From Anaerolineales bacterium (GTDB lineage Bacteria > Chloroflexota > Anaerolineae > Anaerolineales > Villigracilaceae): a stretch of DNA of 36,903 bases. The translations under genes and the position numbers were made by a program. This document shows, piece by piece, positions 15,210 through 22,162 of this stretch. Numbering within the stretch: position 1 is the first letter of the stretch; the number at the start of each line of letters is the position of its first letter. The DNA is taken from NCBI GenBank assembly GCA_016789365.1, contig JAEURH010000028.1:1-36903 (forward strand). The letters run 5' to 3'. A model generated the notes under the pieces. It saw nothing but the letters and a program-made list of their open reading frames with translations. It made no database searches and was not told the DNA's origin.

Positions 15210-15299
15210 CGTCCCGCAGGTTTGGTGCATGAGCCAAATTTTGCAAGGAAACCTGCGGGACGATATTAATACGGACGTGAAAAAGAAACCTGTAGGACG
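15210..15299. repeat. Inverted plus direct repeat spanning the ylxR start
   Basis: CGTCCCGCAGGTTT (15210-15223) and AAACCTGCGGGACG (15249-15262) form a perfect 14-base stem; a nested TTTGG/CCAAA pair (15221-15225, 15234-15238) could shape the loop. A degenerate direct copy AAACCTGTAGGACG follows at 15286-15299. The most upstream ATG for ylxR (15229) lies in the loop. Confidence 0.8.
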
Positions 15300-15582
15300 C
15301 GTGAAACATATTCCGCAACGCACTTGTGTTGGTTGCCGCGAAACGTTGCCAAAGAGGCAGATGATTCGCATCGTCCGCAAGGCAGATGGTGTGTTCGTAG
15401 ACCCGACAGGCAAAATAGCCGGACGAGGCGCGTACCTGCATGATAAATATTCGTGCTGGTCTCGCGGAATAAAAGGCGCATTAGCAAACGCATTAAAAAC
15501 GGAATTAAGTGATGATGACCGTGTTCGTTTGGAAGAATTTATGAAATCTCTGCCCGCTGAACAAGCAGAGCCGAGCGGTTAA
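15229..15582 (+). CDS. ylxR: YlxR family RNA-binding protein (DUF448)
   Basis: A protein of up to 117 residues in its usual place between nusA and infB. YlxR proteins are small RNA-binding factors; in some bacteria they influence RNase P or transcription. Diagnostic motifs are RTCVGCRETLPKRQMIRIVR and GRGAYLHDKYSCW. The start is uncertain. The ATG at 15229 gives 16 extra residues encoded by a repeat hairpin, while the in-frame GTG at 15277 gives the conventional short N-terminus (KKKPVGRVKHIPQRTC). Neither has a strong ribosome binding site. The stop is 71 bases before the preferred infB start. Confidence 0.88.
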   Translation: MSQILQGNLRDDINTDVKKKPVGRVKHIPQRTCVGCRETLPKRQMIRIVRKADGVFVDPTGKIAGRGAYLHDKYSCWSRGIKGALANALKTELSDDDRVRLEEFMKSLPAEQAEPSG

Positions 15583-15653
15583 GCCATGTGAAGTTTGAAC
15601 CTCATAGGCTGACCGATTTTATTGTGAGAGTAGATTTTGAAAGGAGTCGGCTT

Positions 15654-17423
15654 ATGAGTAGCAATGGAAATAAACTTGAATTACCTGCCAGCATTGTCGT
15701 TCGCGACTTGGCACAAATGATTGAAAAAAGCCCAATTGATTTAATTAAAAAATTAATGACCAATGGTGTAATGGCAACTATTAATCAGACGGTGGATTTT
15801 GATACCGCCGCGATTGTAGTTGCTGAATATGGCTTTGAAGCAGTTGCAGAAATTGTGGAAGAAGAAGTAAAAGAAGAAGTGGGTGAAGTGCCATTATGGC
15901 GACAGTTAATTGCAGATGAAGATAAATCTCAATTAAAACAACGTCCGCCAGTGGTGACGATTTTAGGTCATGTTGACCATGGCAAAACTAGTTTATTAGA
16001 TGCGATTCGTTCTACTGACGTGGCGGCTGGTGAAGCGGGCGGAATCACGCAACACATCGGCGCATATCAAGTGGAAATGAAAGGGCGTTTGATTACGTTC
16101 TTGGATACTCCAGGTCACGCGGCGTTTACGCAAATGCGCGCGCGTGGCGCACAAGGGGCTGATATTGTTATCTTGGTCGTTGCGGCAGATGATGGCGTGA
16201 TGCCACAAACCCGCGAAGCCATTGCACATGCCAAAGCGGCCCGTGTTCCGATTGTAGTGGCGTTGAATAAAGTAGATAAACCAAATGCAAACCCCGAACG
16301 TGTGAAACAACAACTTGCAGAATTAGAACTTGTGCCAGATGATTGGGGCGGGAATACAATGGTCGTGCCTGTCTCTGCCAAACAAAAGAAAGGCATTGAT
16401 GATTTGCTCGAAGGTGTTTTGTTAGTGGCAGACAGCAATGAAATTAAAGCCAATCCAAATGGAAAAGTTGTCGGCACAGTGATTGAAGCAGAGTTAGATA
16501 AATCAAAAGGTGTGATTGCGACTTTGTTAGTTCAAAACGGAACACTCGCTTCAGGTGACGTGGTGGTAGCTGGTACTGCTTACGGCAAACTTCGTGCTAT
16601 CACCGACCATAAAGGCAAACCTGTGAAGAAAGCGGGTCCATCTACCCCTGTAGCAGTGATGGGCATGAGTGATGTACCATCCGCTGGTGACTTGTTCCAA
16701 GTGGTTGATTCGGATAAAGAAGCAAGAGCAATCGTCGCCGAGAGAGTTGAAGCGGCAAAGGTCGCGGCTCAATCGAAGAAAAAAGTATCGCTCGAAGATT
16801 TGTTTGCCAACGTGCAATCAGGTGAAGCGAAAGATTTGAACTTAATCGTCAAAGCCGATGTGCAAGGTTCGCTTGATCCAATCATCACTGAATTAAATAA
16901 ATTAGGTCAAGGCGAAATTGGCGTGAAGGTTTTACATGCTGAAACAGGCAACATCGGAAATAATGATGTCATGCTGGCTTCTGCATCGAAAGCAATTATT
17001 ATCGGTTTCAATGTGCAAGCTGATATTGATGCACGGCGCATGGCTGAAAAAGAAGGCGTAGATATTCGTTTGTATGAAATTATCTATCGCATGACCGAAG
17101 ATATTGAAAAAGCGTTGAAAGGTATGCTTGCACCAGATTTGGTTGAAACAAATCTTGGACGTGCACAAGTGTTGCAAGTATTTTCTGCTTCAAAATTTGG
17201 TAAGGTTGCTGGTTGCAAAGTCATCGAAGGAGAATTGAAGCGTGGCGCGAAAGTGCGCGTATATCGTGGTGCTGATATTGTCTTTGAAGGTGATTTATCT
17301 TCCTTACGCCGTGAAAAAGAAGATGTGAAAGAAGTTCGTCAGGGATTTGAATGCGGCGTTGGTTTCAAAAATTTCAACGACATTTTGCCCGGCGACATTT
17401 TGCAGTGCTATACTGTTGAGTAA
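15654..17423 (+). CDS. infB: Translation initiation factor IF-2
   Basis: A 589-residue IF-2, the GTPase that delivers initiator tRNA to the 30S subunit and promotes subunit joining. The GTPase motifs are intact: GHVDHGKT (105-112), switch I GGITQHIGAYQV (129-140), DTPGH (151-155), NKVD (205-208) and the later VSAK. Domains II-IV follow. The N-terminal region is short, as in several non-proteobacterial lineages. I chose the ATG at 15654 because AAAGGAG lies 7 bases upstream; an in-frame GTG at 15588 would add 22 residues and has no such site. Confidence 0.96.
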   Translation: MSSNGNKLELPASIVVRDLAQMIEKSPIDLIKKLMTNGVMATINQTVDFDTAAIVVAEYGFEAVAEIVEEEVKEEVGEVPLWRQLIADEDKSQLKQRPPVVTILGHVDHGKTSLLDAIRSTDVAAGEAGGITQHIGAYQVEMKGRLITFLDTPGHAAFTQMRARGAQGADIVILVVAADDGVMPQTREAIAHAKAARVPIVVALNKVDKPNANPERVKQQLAELELVPDDWGGNTMVVPVSAKQKKGIDDLLEGVLLVADSNEIKANPNGKVVGTVIEAELDKSKGVIATLLVQNGTLASGDVVVAGTAYGKLRAITDHKGKPVKKAGPSTPVAVMGMSDVPSAGDLFQVVDSDKEARAIVAERVEAAKVAAQSKKKVSLEDLFANVQSGEAKDLNLIVKADVQGSLDPIITELNKLGQGEIGVKVLHAETGNIGNNDVMLASASKAIIIGFNVQADIDARRMAEKEGVDIRLYEIIYRMTEDIEKALKGMLAPDLVETNLGRAQVLQVFSASKFGKVAGCKVIEGELKRGAKVRVYRGADIVFEGDLSSLRREKEDVKEVRQGFECGVGFKNFNDILPGDILQCYTVE

Positions 17424-17456
17424 GAAAAGTAATCAGTGTTCAGTAATCGGTGAGAT

Positions 17457-17804
17457 ATGCCATCTGGAATTAGAATCAAAAGAATTGAAGACCGCATCCA
17501 ACAAGTGATGTCAGAACTGCTCATCCATGAGGTTAATGACCCACGCTTGAAACAAATTTTTATTACAGATGTAAAAGTGGATAGAGAACTCGCTTTTGCA
17601 AATGTATATGTTTCAGCGATTGAAGGTGCTTCGCGCTCTGAAGAAGTTCTGGCTGGGCTTGAATCTGCTTCAGGTTTCTTACGCAGAATCTTATCTTCTA
17701 AAGTAGAATTGCGCGCGTTCCCGAAATTAAAATTTCATTGGGACCCCACGCCAGAAAACGCAGACCATATTGAGAAAGTATTAGCAGAGTTAAGAAAAAA
17801 ATAA
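17457..17804 (+). CDS. rbfA: Ribosome-binding factor A
   Basis: A 115-residue KH-like protein that assists maturation of the 16S rRNA 5' end and 30S assembly. Family features are RIKRIEDRIQQVMSELL, VNDPRLKQIFITDVKVDREL with the conserved DPR, ANVYVSAIEG, and LKFHWDPTPENADHIEKVL at the end. It follows infB by 33 bases, which include a short copy of the ATCAGTGTTCAGT-type repeat. The Shine-Dalgarno sequence is weak (GGTGAG). The stop codon is also the first base of a palindromic repeat. Confidence 0.94.
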   Translation: MPSGIRIKRIEDRIQQVMSELLIHEVNDPRLKQIFITDVKVDRELAFANVYVSAIEGASRSEEVLAGLESASGFLRRILSSKVELRAFPKLKFHWDPTPENADHIEKVLAELRKK

Positions 17805-17898
17805 TGTCATTGCGAGGGCGGTGCTTTTCACCCGAAGCAATCCTCAAATCAAACAGGAGATTGCTTCGTCGTGACTTCGTCACTCCTCGCAATGACAT
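17804..17898. repeat. Palindromic intergenic repeat, GTCATTGCGAG family, copy 3
   Basis: Perfect 13-base outer arms ATGTCATTGCGAG (17804-17816) and CTCGCAATGACAT (17886-17898), with an inner GAAGCAATC and GATTGCTTC pair. It lies between rbfA and nrnA in what looks like a continuous operon. Confidence 0.9.
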
Positions 17899-17916
17899 AA
17901 GTTATGGAGAATATTA

Positions 17917-18873
17917 GTGGATAATAAAATCATAGGGGAAATAAAGGATAGATTAGCAAGTGCAAATAAAATCCTCGTTGCCGCGCATGTTCGCCCAGAC
18001 GGTGATGCGATTGGTTCTGTTTTGGGATTAGGGCTTGCGTTACAAGAAGCAGGCAAATCGGTAGAAATGGTTTTAGCAGATGGCGTTCCTTCGGCGTTCA
18101 AGTTTTTAGAAGGAAGCAAACTTATCAAAAAAGAAGCCAGTGGCGGGCATGATACATTTATCACCGTAGATTGTGCAGACTTTAAGAGAACGGGGAAAAT
18201 CTTTGAAAACTTTGGTCAAGTAGATATTAATATTGACCACCATAAAACCAATGAAAAATTTGGAAAGATAAATTTAATCGAAGCCGATGAAGTTGCTACA
18301 GCAGCAATCCTCACAAACTATATTCCAATTTGGGGATTCAAAATCACAAAACCTGTTGCGGCGGCATTATTGACTGGAATCATCACAGACACGTTGGGAT
18401 TTCGCACGTCAAATACAACGCCTGAGGCGCTGAGACAAGCCGCCACGTTGATGGAAGCGGGTGTAAATCTGCCAGAGATTTATATGCAGTCGTTGGTCAG
18501 AAAAACATATCCAGCCGCAAAATATTGGGGAGCGGGTTTATCTAGTTTGGAAACAAAAGATGGAATTGTGTGGGGAACATTGACGTTAGCCGATAGAAAA
18601 ACAGCAGGCTATGGCGGGAATGATGACGCGGACTTAATCAATATGATTTCAGCAATTGATAATCACAAAGTGGGCATGGTGTTTGTAGAACAAGCTAACA
18701 ATCATGTAAAAATTTCTTGGCGTGCATTAGATTCAAATGTAGATGTTTCGCCTGTTGCAAAACACTTTAATGGTGGTGGTCATGCCGCCGCCGCAGGAGC
18801 AGATATTGAAGGAAATTTAATAGACATTCAAAAAGAAGTATTAAAGAAAACTAAAGAATTGTTAAATCTGTAA
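17917..18873 (+). CDS. nrnA: DHH/DHHA1 phosphoesterase, bifunctional oligoribonuclease/pAp phosphatase NrnA
   Basis: A 318-residue DHH-family phosphoesterase that degrades short RNA oligomers and dephosphorylates pAp. Metal-binding motifs are visible: AAHVRPDGDAIGSVLGL (23-39), the VDCAD strand, and the namesake IDHHKTN near 108-114. The C-terminal DHHA1 domain has the substrate-binding GGGHAAAAGA. It starts at a GTG (17917) with GGAG 9 bases upstream. A position between rbfA and truB is common in Gram-positive bacteria and Chloroflexota and links RNA turnover with ribosome maturation. Confidence 0.92.
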   Translation: MDNKIIGEIKDRLASANKILVAAHVRPDGDAIGSVLGLGLALQEAGKSVEMVLADGVPSAFKFLEGSKLIKKEASGGHDTFITVDCADFKRTGKIFENFGQVDINIDHHKTNEKFGKINLIEADEVATAAILTNYIPIWGFKITKPVAAALLTGIITDTLGFRTSNTTPEALRQAATLMEAGVNLPEIYMQSLVRKTYPAAKYWGAGLSSLETKDGIVWGTLTLADRKTAGYGGNDDADLINMISAIDNHKVGMVFVEQANNHVKISWRALDSNVDVSPVAKHFNGGGHAAAAGADIEGNLIDIQKEVLKKTKELLNL

Positions 18874-18905
18874 GTTTCATTAACATAATAGTACTATTAA
18901 TAATG

Positions 18906-18933
18906 TTGCAATTTCAGATAAATGTGTCATAAT
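18906..18933 (+). promoter_or_regulatory. Possible promoter for truB
   Basis: TTGCAA (18906-18911), 16-base spacer, CATAAT (18928-18933), 28 bases before the truB start. It matches the consensus moderately well and would allow truB expression independent of nusA. Confidence 0.4.
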
Positions 18934-18961
18934 TAATCTCTAAGTACAGGAGGAATACCCT

Positions 18962-19885
18962 ATGAACAGTCAAGATATAAAGAATGCCATTTCTGGCGCA
19001 CTCGTGGTGGATAAACCCGTTGGCATGACTTCACACGATGTAGTACAAGCGATTCGAAATGGCACTGGCTTGCGGCGTGCAGGTCACACAGGCACATTAG
19101 ACCCGCGTGCTTCTGGCGTGCTAGTCATCTTAGTAGGTCCCGCAGTTCGCTTAAGTGAATATGTTTCTGCATCTGATAAACGCTATCAAGCCATTATTCG
19201 TTTGGGTGGCACAACCGATACATTTGATGCCGAAGGAAAATTCACACCCACCAAAGACCCTATCAATGTAACTGAAGCAGAATTTGAAGAAGCCCTCAAA
19301 ACATTTGTGGGCGAAATTGAGCAAGTGCCACCTGCACATTCTGCTGTAAAAGTTGGCGGAAGAAAAGCCTATGAGATGGCGCGTAAAGGCGAAGAAGTTG
19401 AACTTGAACCAAGAAAAATTACAGTTCATCACCTTGAAGTGTTGGAATGGACTCCACCAGAAGTTGTGATTGATGTGCATTGTTCTTCAGGAACTTATGT
19501 GCGTTCACTCGCAAATGACTTAGGTAAAAAATTAGGCTGTGGTGCGTATCTCGTTGGTTTGCGCCGCACCAAGAGTGGAAAATTCACTTTGCGTGATGCA
19601 ACCCCATTACGAAAATTACAAGAAGCCTTCAACGCTGGCAATTGGTATCAATTCTTAATCCCTGCCGCCGAAGCACTTGCCGATTGGCCCTCTGTTGAAT
19701 TGAATCCTGATGAAGTAGAAGGCGTGCGTCACGGGCATCGCGTCAAAGCCAAAGAAGCCGATACTGTCAACGAAAAAGTTCGCGGCATCAGCACACAAGG
19801 CGAATTGGTTGCATTAATGGAACTCACTGTGCAAGCCGATGGTTCGAAAGAATGGCAACCGAAGAAAGTGTTTTTTACTGATTAA
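18962..19885 (+). CDS. truB: tRNA pseudouridine(55) synthase TruB
   Basis: A 307-residue pseudouridine synthase that modifies U55 in the T-loop of tRNAs. The catalytic aspartate is D47 in GHTGTLDPRASGVL (41-54). Other signatures are VVDKPVGMTSHDVV (15-28), the RYQAIIRLGGTTDTFDAEG strand, VPPAHSAVKVGGRKAYEMAR, and CSSGTYVRSLANDLG. A C-terminal PUA-like part follows. An excellent AGGAGG site lies 8 bases before the ATG. Confidence 0.96.
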   Translation: MNSQDIKNAISGALVVDKPVGMTSHDVVQAIRNGTGLRRAGHTGTLDPRASGVLVILVGPAVRLSEYVSASDKRYQAIIRLGGTTDTFDAEGKFTPTKDPINVTEAEFEEALKTFVGEIEQVPPAHSAVKVGGRKAYEMARKGEEVELEPRKITVHHLEVLEWTPPEVVIDVHCSSGTYVRSLANDLGKKLGCGAYLVGLRRTKSGKFTLRDATPLRKLQEAFNAGNWYQFLIPAAEALADWPSVELNPDEVEGVRHGHRVKAKEADTVNEKVRGISTQGELVALMELTVQADGSKEWQPKKVFFTD

Positions 19886-19889
19886 CTTC

Positions 19890-19970
19890 ATGTCATTGCG
19901 AGGAGCGATAGCGACGAAGCAATCCCCAACATAATCATAAGATTGCTTCGCCTTCGGCTCGCAATGACAT
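19890..19970. repeat. Palindromic intergenic repeat, GTCATTGCGAG family, copy 4
   Basis: Perfect 13-base outer arms ATGTCATTGCGAG (19890-19902) and CTCGCAATGACAT (19958-19970), identical to copy 3; inner GAAGCAATC (19916-19924) and GATTGCTTC (19941-19949). It starts 5 bases after the truB stop. Confidence 0.9.
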
Positions 19971-19984
19971 CATACTTTATAGGA

Positions 19985-20021
19985 TAAAATTAAGTCATCA
20001 TCACTGATGACTTAATTTTTT
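19985..20021 (+). terminator. Rho-independent terminator or attenuator immediately before ribF
   Basis: AAAATTAAGTCATCA (19986-20000), a 4-base loop, then TGATGACTTAATTTT (20005-20019) and a T6 run ending at 20021. A TAAAAT hexamer (19985-19990) overlaps the left arm. The ribF ATG is only 4 bases after the T-run, leaving no room for a Shine-Dalgarno sequence outside the hairpin. Confidence 0.8.
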
Positions 20022-20025
20022 AATA

Positions 20026-20946
20026 ATGAAACATTATCACTCACTCGAAGAAGCAAATTTACAAGATTCATATCTCACCATCGGCGTGTTTGATGGCGTG
20101 CATCGTGGGCATCGTCAAATCATCACAAAACTTGTGAATGATGCACACGCAAAAAATTCTCCAGCCGTTTTGTTAACGTTTGACCCGCATCCTGCCAGTG
20201 TGTTAACTGGCAAAGAGATTCGATTATTAACCACACCTGATGAACGCGCCGAGATTTTATTCTCACTTGGAGTGGATACTGTCATCACGCAACGCTTCAC
20301 ACGTGACTTGTCAACTGTTCCTGCACTTGAATATATGTCTAGCCTGAAACAGACTTTAGGACTCAATCATTTGCTCATTGGCTATGATTTCGCATTAGGT
20401 AAAGGACGTGAAGGCAATGCACCGCGCTTAACCGAAATTGGTGCAATATTAAATTACACCGTCGAAATTATCCCCGCTTTGAGTGACGAAAGCGGCGTGA
20501 TTTCTTCCACAGAAATTCGTAAACTCATTTCAATTGGAAACGTGAGCGAAGCCAATAAATTACTTGGCTATCCATATCCACTGGGCGGGATTGTGATTCA
20601 CGGAGCAGGACGCGGCAAGCAAATCAACTTCCCCACTGCCAATATTGATTATCCACAAGGTAAAGCGACTCCTGCAAACGGAATCTATGCTTGTTGGGCA
20701 TATTTAGGAAACGAAAAATTTATGGCGGCAACAAGTGTTGGATTCAACCCCACATTTACGCCAGAAAGAAAAATCCAAAGCGTGGAAGCCTATCTGCTCG
20801 ATTTTGACCGTGATATTTATGACCAACATCTCAAACTGGAGTTTATCACCCGCATTCGAGATGAGGTCAAGTTTGAATCTGTCGAAGCGTTGATTCACCA
20901 AATTGGGAAAGATGTAGAACAAACGCGGGCTTTGCTAAGCAAATAA
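20026..20946 (+). CDS. ribF: Bifunctional riboflavin kinase / FAD synthetase RibF
   Basis: A 306-residue enzyme that phosphorylates riboflavin to FMN and adenylates FMN to FAD. The N-terminal adenylyltransferase domain has TIGVFDGVHRGH (17-28) and the later ISSTEIRKLI; the C-terminal kinase domain has GAGRGKQINFPTANI with the PTAN metal and nucleotide motif, and NGIYACWAYLG. Full length for the family. It follows truB, as in many bacteria, but is separated by a repeat and a terminator hairpin. No clear ribosome binding site precedes the ATG. No FMN riboswitch is visible upstream. Confidence 0.95.
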   Translation: MKHYHSLEEANLQDSYLTIGVFDGVHRGHRQIITKLVNDAHAKNSPAVLLTFDPHPASVLTGKEIRLLTTPDERAEILFSLGVDTVITQRFTRDLSTVPALEYMSSLKQTLGLNHLLIGYDFALGKGREGNAPRLTEIGAILNYTVEIIPALSDESGVISSTEIRKLISIGNVSEANKLLGYPYPLGGIVIHGAGRGKQINFPTANIDYPQGKATPANGIYACWAYLGNEKFMAATSVGFNPTFTPERKIQSVEAYLLDFDRDIYDQHLKLEFITRIRDEVKFESVEALIHQIGKDVEQTRALLSK

Positions 20947-20969
20947 GAAAATCAATTACCAAAATCCTA

Positions 20970-20998
20970 TTGAAATACAAACCTATTTTCTGTATGAT
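20970..20998 (+). promoter_or_regulatory. Sigma-70-type promoter upstream of DUF4349 lipoprotein gene
   Basis: TTGAAA (20970-20975), 17-base spacer, TATGAT (20993-20998). It implies a leader of about 155 bases before the gene at 21161. Confidence 0.6.
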
Positions 20999-21004
20999 GA
21001 AAAC

Positions 21005-21018
21005 GTAGATATATCTAC
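21005..21018. promoter_or_regulatory. Perfect 14-base palindrome next to promoter, possible operator
   Basis: GTAGATATATCTAC is a perfect palindrome at about +1 to +14 of the predicted transcript; a half-site GTAGATAC recurs at 21031-21038. The position suits a repressor site, but the binding protein is unknown. Confidence 0.35.
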
Positions 21019-21071
21019 TCAATGTTCTTTGTAGATACGCCGAATCTATAAAGAGTTGAATCTTGTTCTGA

Positions 21072-21164
21072 ATGGAGGAAATCTATGACTTAAGGAACAA
21101 TTCACTTCACTTGTTCGTCCTGTTACCACGCCGAAAATTAAATCAAAAGGAGAAGAAGGTATGA
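21072..21164 (+). CDS. Possible 30-codon leader ORF overlapping the DUF4349 gene start
   Basis: An ATG at 21072 opens a 30-residue frame (MEEIYDLRNNSLHLFVLLPR, then a Lys-rich end) whose TGA overlaps the ATG of the next gene as ATGA. It has no obvious ribosome binding site of its own. The GGAGG inside its first codons instead fits an ATG-ACT-TAA start-stop at 21085. It may be chance; coding status is unproven. Confidence 0.2.
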   Translation: MEEIYDLRNNSLHLFVLLPRRKLNQKEKKV

Positions 21165-22126
21165 AATCACATATCAATATATTCGTATTGCTTGTTGTAT
21201 TGGGGGCAGTGATTATCAGTGCTTGTGGTTCACCTGCCGCCACAGAGGCACCTTATATGGAAGACTTTGCCGCCGCGCCGGAAATGCCCATGCAGGAAGC
21301 CCCTGCCTCGGTTGAGCAACCAGCTTCAAGTGAGTCTGAAGCGGGGAAAATTCAAGAAGGTTCTGTCTATGAAACTGGCACTGATGGCAACGTCGCATTA
21401 ACCACACATCTCATCATCAAATCTGCGGATATGCGTGTGCTGGTTGAAAACTCAGATGTAGCCATTGACCGTGTGACGCAAATTGTTGGGGATACGGGTG
21501 GGTATATCATCAGTTCGCGGGTTTGGAATCAGCCACATTTGGATGGTAAAAATTATAAATATGCAACCATCACGATAGGCGTGCCTGTGCAACAATTTGA
21601 ACGTGTTTTGAATCGCTTGCGCGGTTTGGCTGTTCAAGTATTAGATGAAAACGCTTCAGGTGAAGATGTGACTGACCAGTATGTGGATTTGCAATCACAA
21701 TTGACAAACTTGGAAGCAACACGCGAACGCATCAAATCGTTTTTAGATGATGCTACAAATGTAGATGAAGCCTTGCGCATTAATCAACAACTTTCGGAAA
21801 TTGAACGTCAAATTGAAGAAATAAAAGGACGAATTAATTATTTGCAAGACCGTTCTGCATTTTCTACAATTACAGTTAATATTGAACCGCAACTGCCAGA
21901 AGTTGTTATTCCTACACCAACGCCGATGCCTACACCTGAGCCAGAACCGTGGAAGCCAGGTGAAACGTTTGACAATGCAAAGAAATCGGTTACGCGTGCT
22001 TATCAAAACATTATTGATATTTTGATTTGGTTCTTTGTAGTGCTAGTACCAATTTTTGCACCACCTGTATTAATCGTTTGGCTGATTTGGAAATTCATCA
22101 CACGAAAGCCAAATAAACCTTCATAA
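21161..22126 (+). CDS. DUF4349 domain lipoprotein with C-terminal transmembrane segment
   Basis: A 321-residue predicted envelope protein. The signal peptide ends in lipobox ISAC (Cys22), followed by an acidic, Ala/Pro/Glu-rich spacer. The DUF4349 domain begins near residue 85 (LIIKSADMRVLVENSDVAID), with GGYIISSRVWNQ and ATITIGVPVQQFERVLNRL. A coiled coil occupies about 170-230 (LQSQLTNLEATRERIKSFL and following heptads). A Pro/Thr linker then leads to a hydrophobic helix (about 285-312) and a basic tail. The function of DUF4349 is unknown. Strong AAAAGGAG site upstream of the ATG. Confidence 0.85.
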   Translation: MKSHINIFVLLVVLGAVIISACGSPAATEAPYMEDFAAAPEMPMQEAPASVEQPASSESEAGKIQEGSVYETGTDGNVALTTHLIIKSADMRVLVENSDVAIDRVTQIVGDTGGYIISSRVWNQPHLDGKNYKYATITIGVPVQQFERVLNRLRGLAVQVLDENASGEDVTDQYVDLQSQLTNLEATRERIKSFLDDATNVDEALRINQQLSEIERQIEEIKGRINYLQDRSAFSTITVNIEPQLPEVVIPTPTPMPTPEPEPWKPGETFDNAKKSVTRAYQNIIDILIWFFVVLVPIFAPPVLIVWLIWKFITRKPNKPS

Positions 22127-22128
22127 AT

Positions 22129-22162
22129 AAAAAACATCCCGCAATATTGCGGGACGTTTTTT
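22129..22162. terminator. Bidirectional rho-independent terminator
   Basis: AAAAAACATCCCGCAAT and ATTGCGGGACGTTTTTT pair with one G-U-type mismatch. It serves the convergent DUF4349 and cyclase genes. The stem sequence CGTCCCGCA is shared with the hairpin at 15210. Confidence 0.9.

Noticed and set aside
14736..15413. Long open frame on the minus strand opposite the nusA tail and ylxR
   Set aside because: Its sequence is Ser/Phe-rich low complexity, mirrors the Lys/Glu-rich nusA tail, and crosses ylxR. Nothing supports a real antisense gene.
19970..20026. FMN riboswitch upstream of ribF
   Set aside because: The space holds only a repeat and a simple terminator hairpin; the multi-helix RFN consensus is not present.
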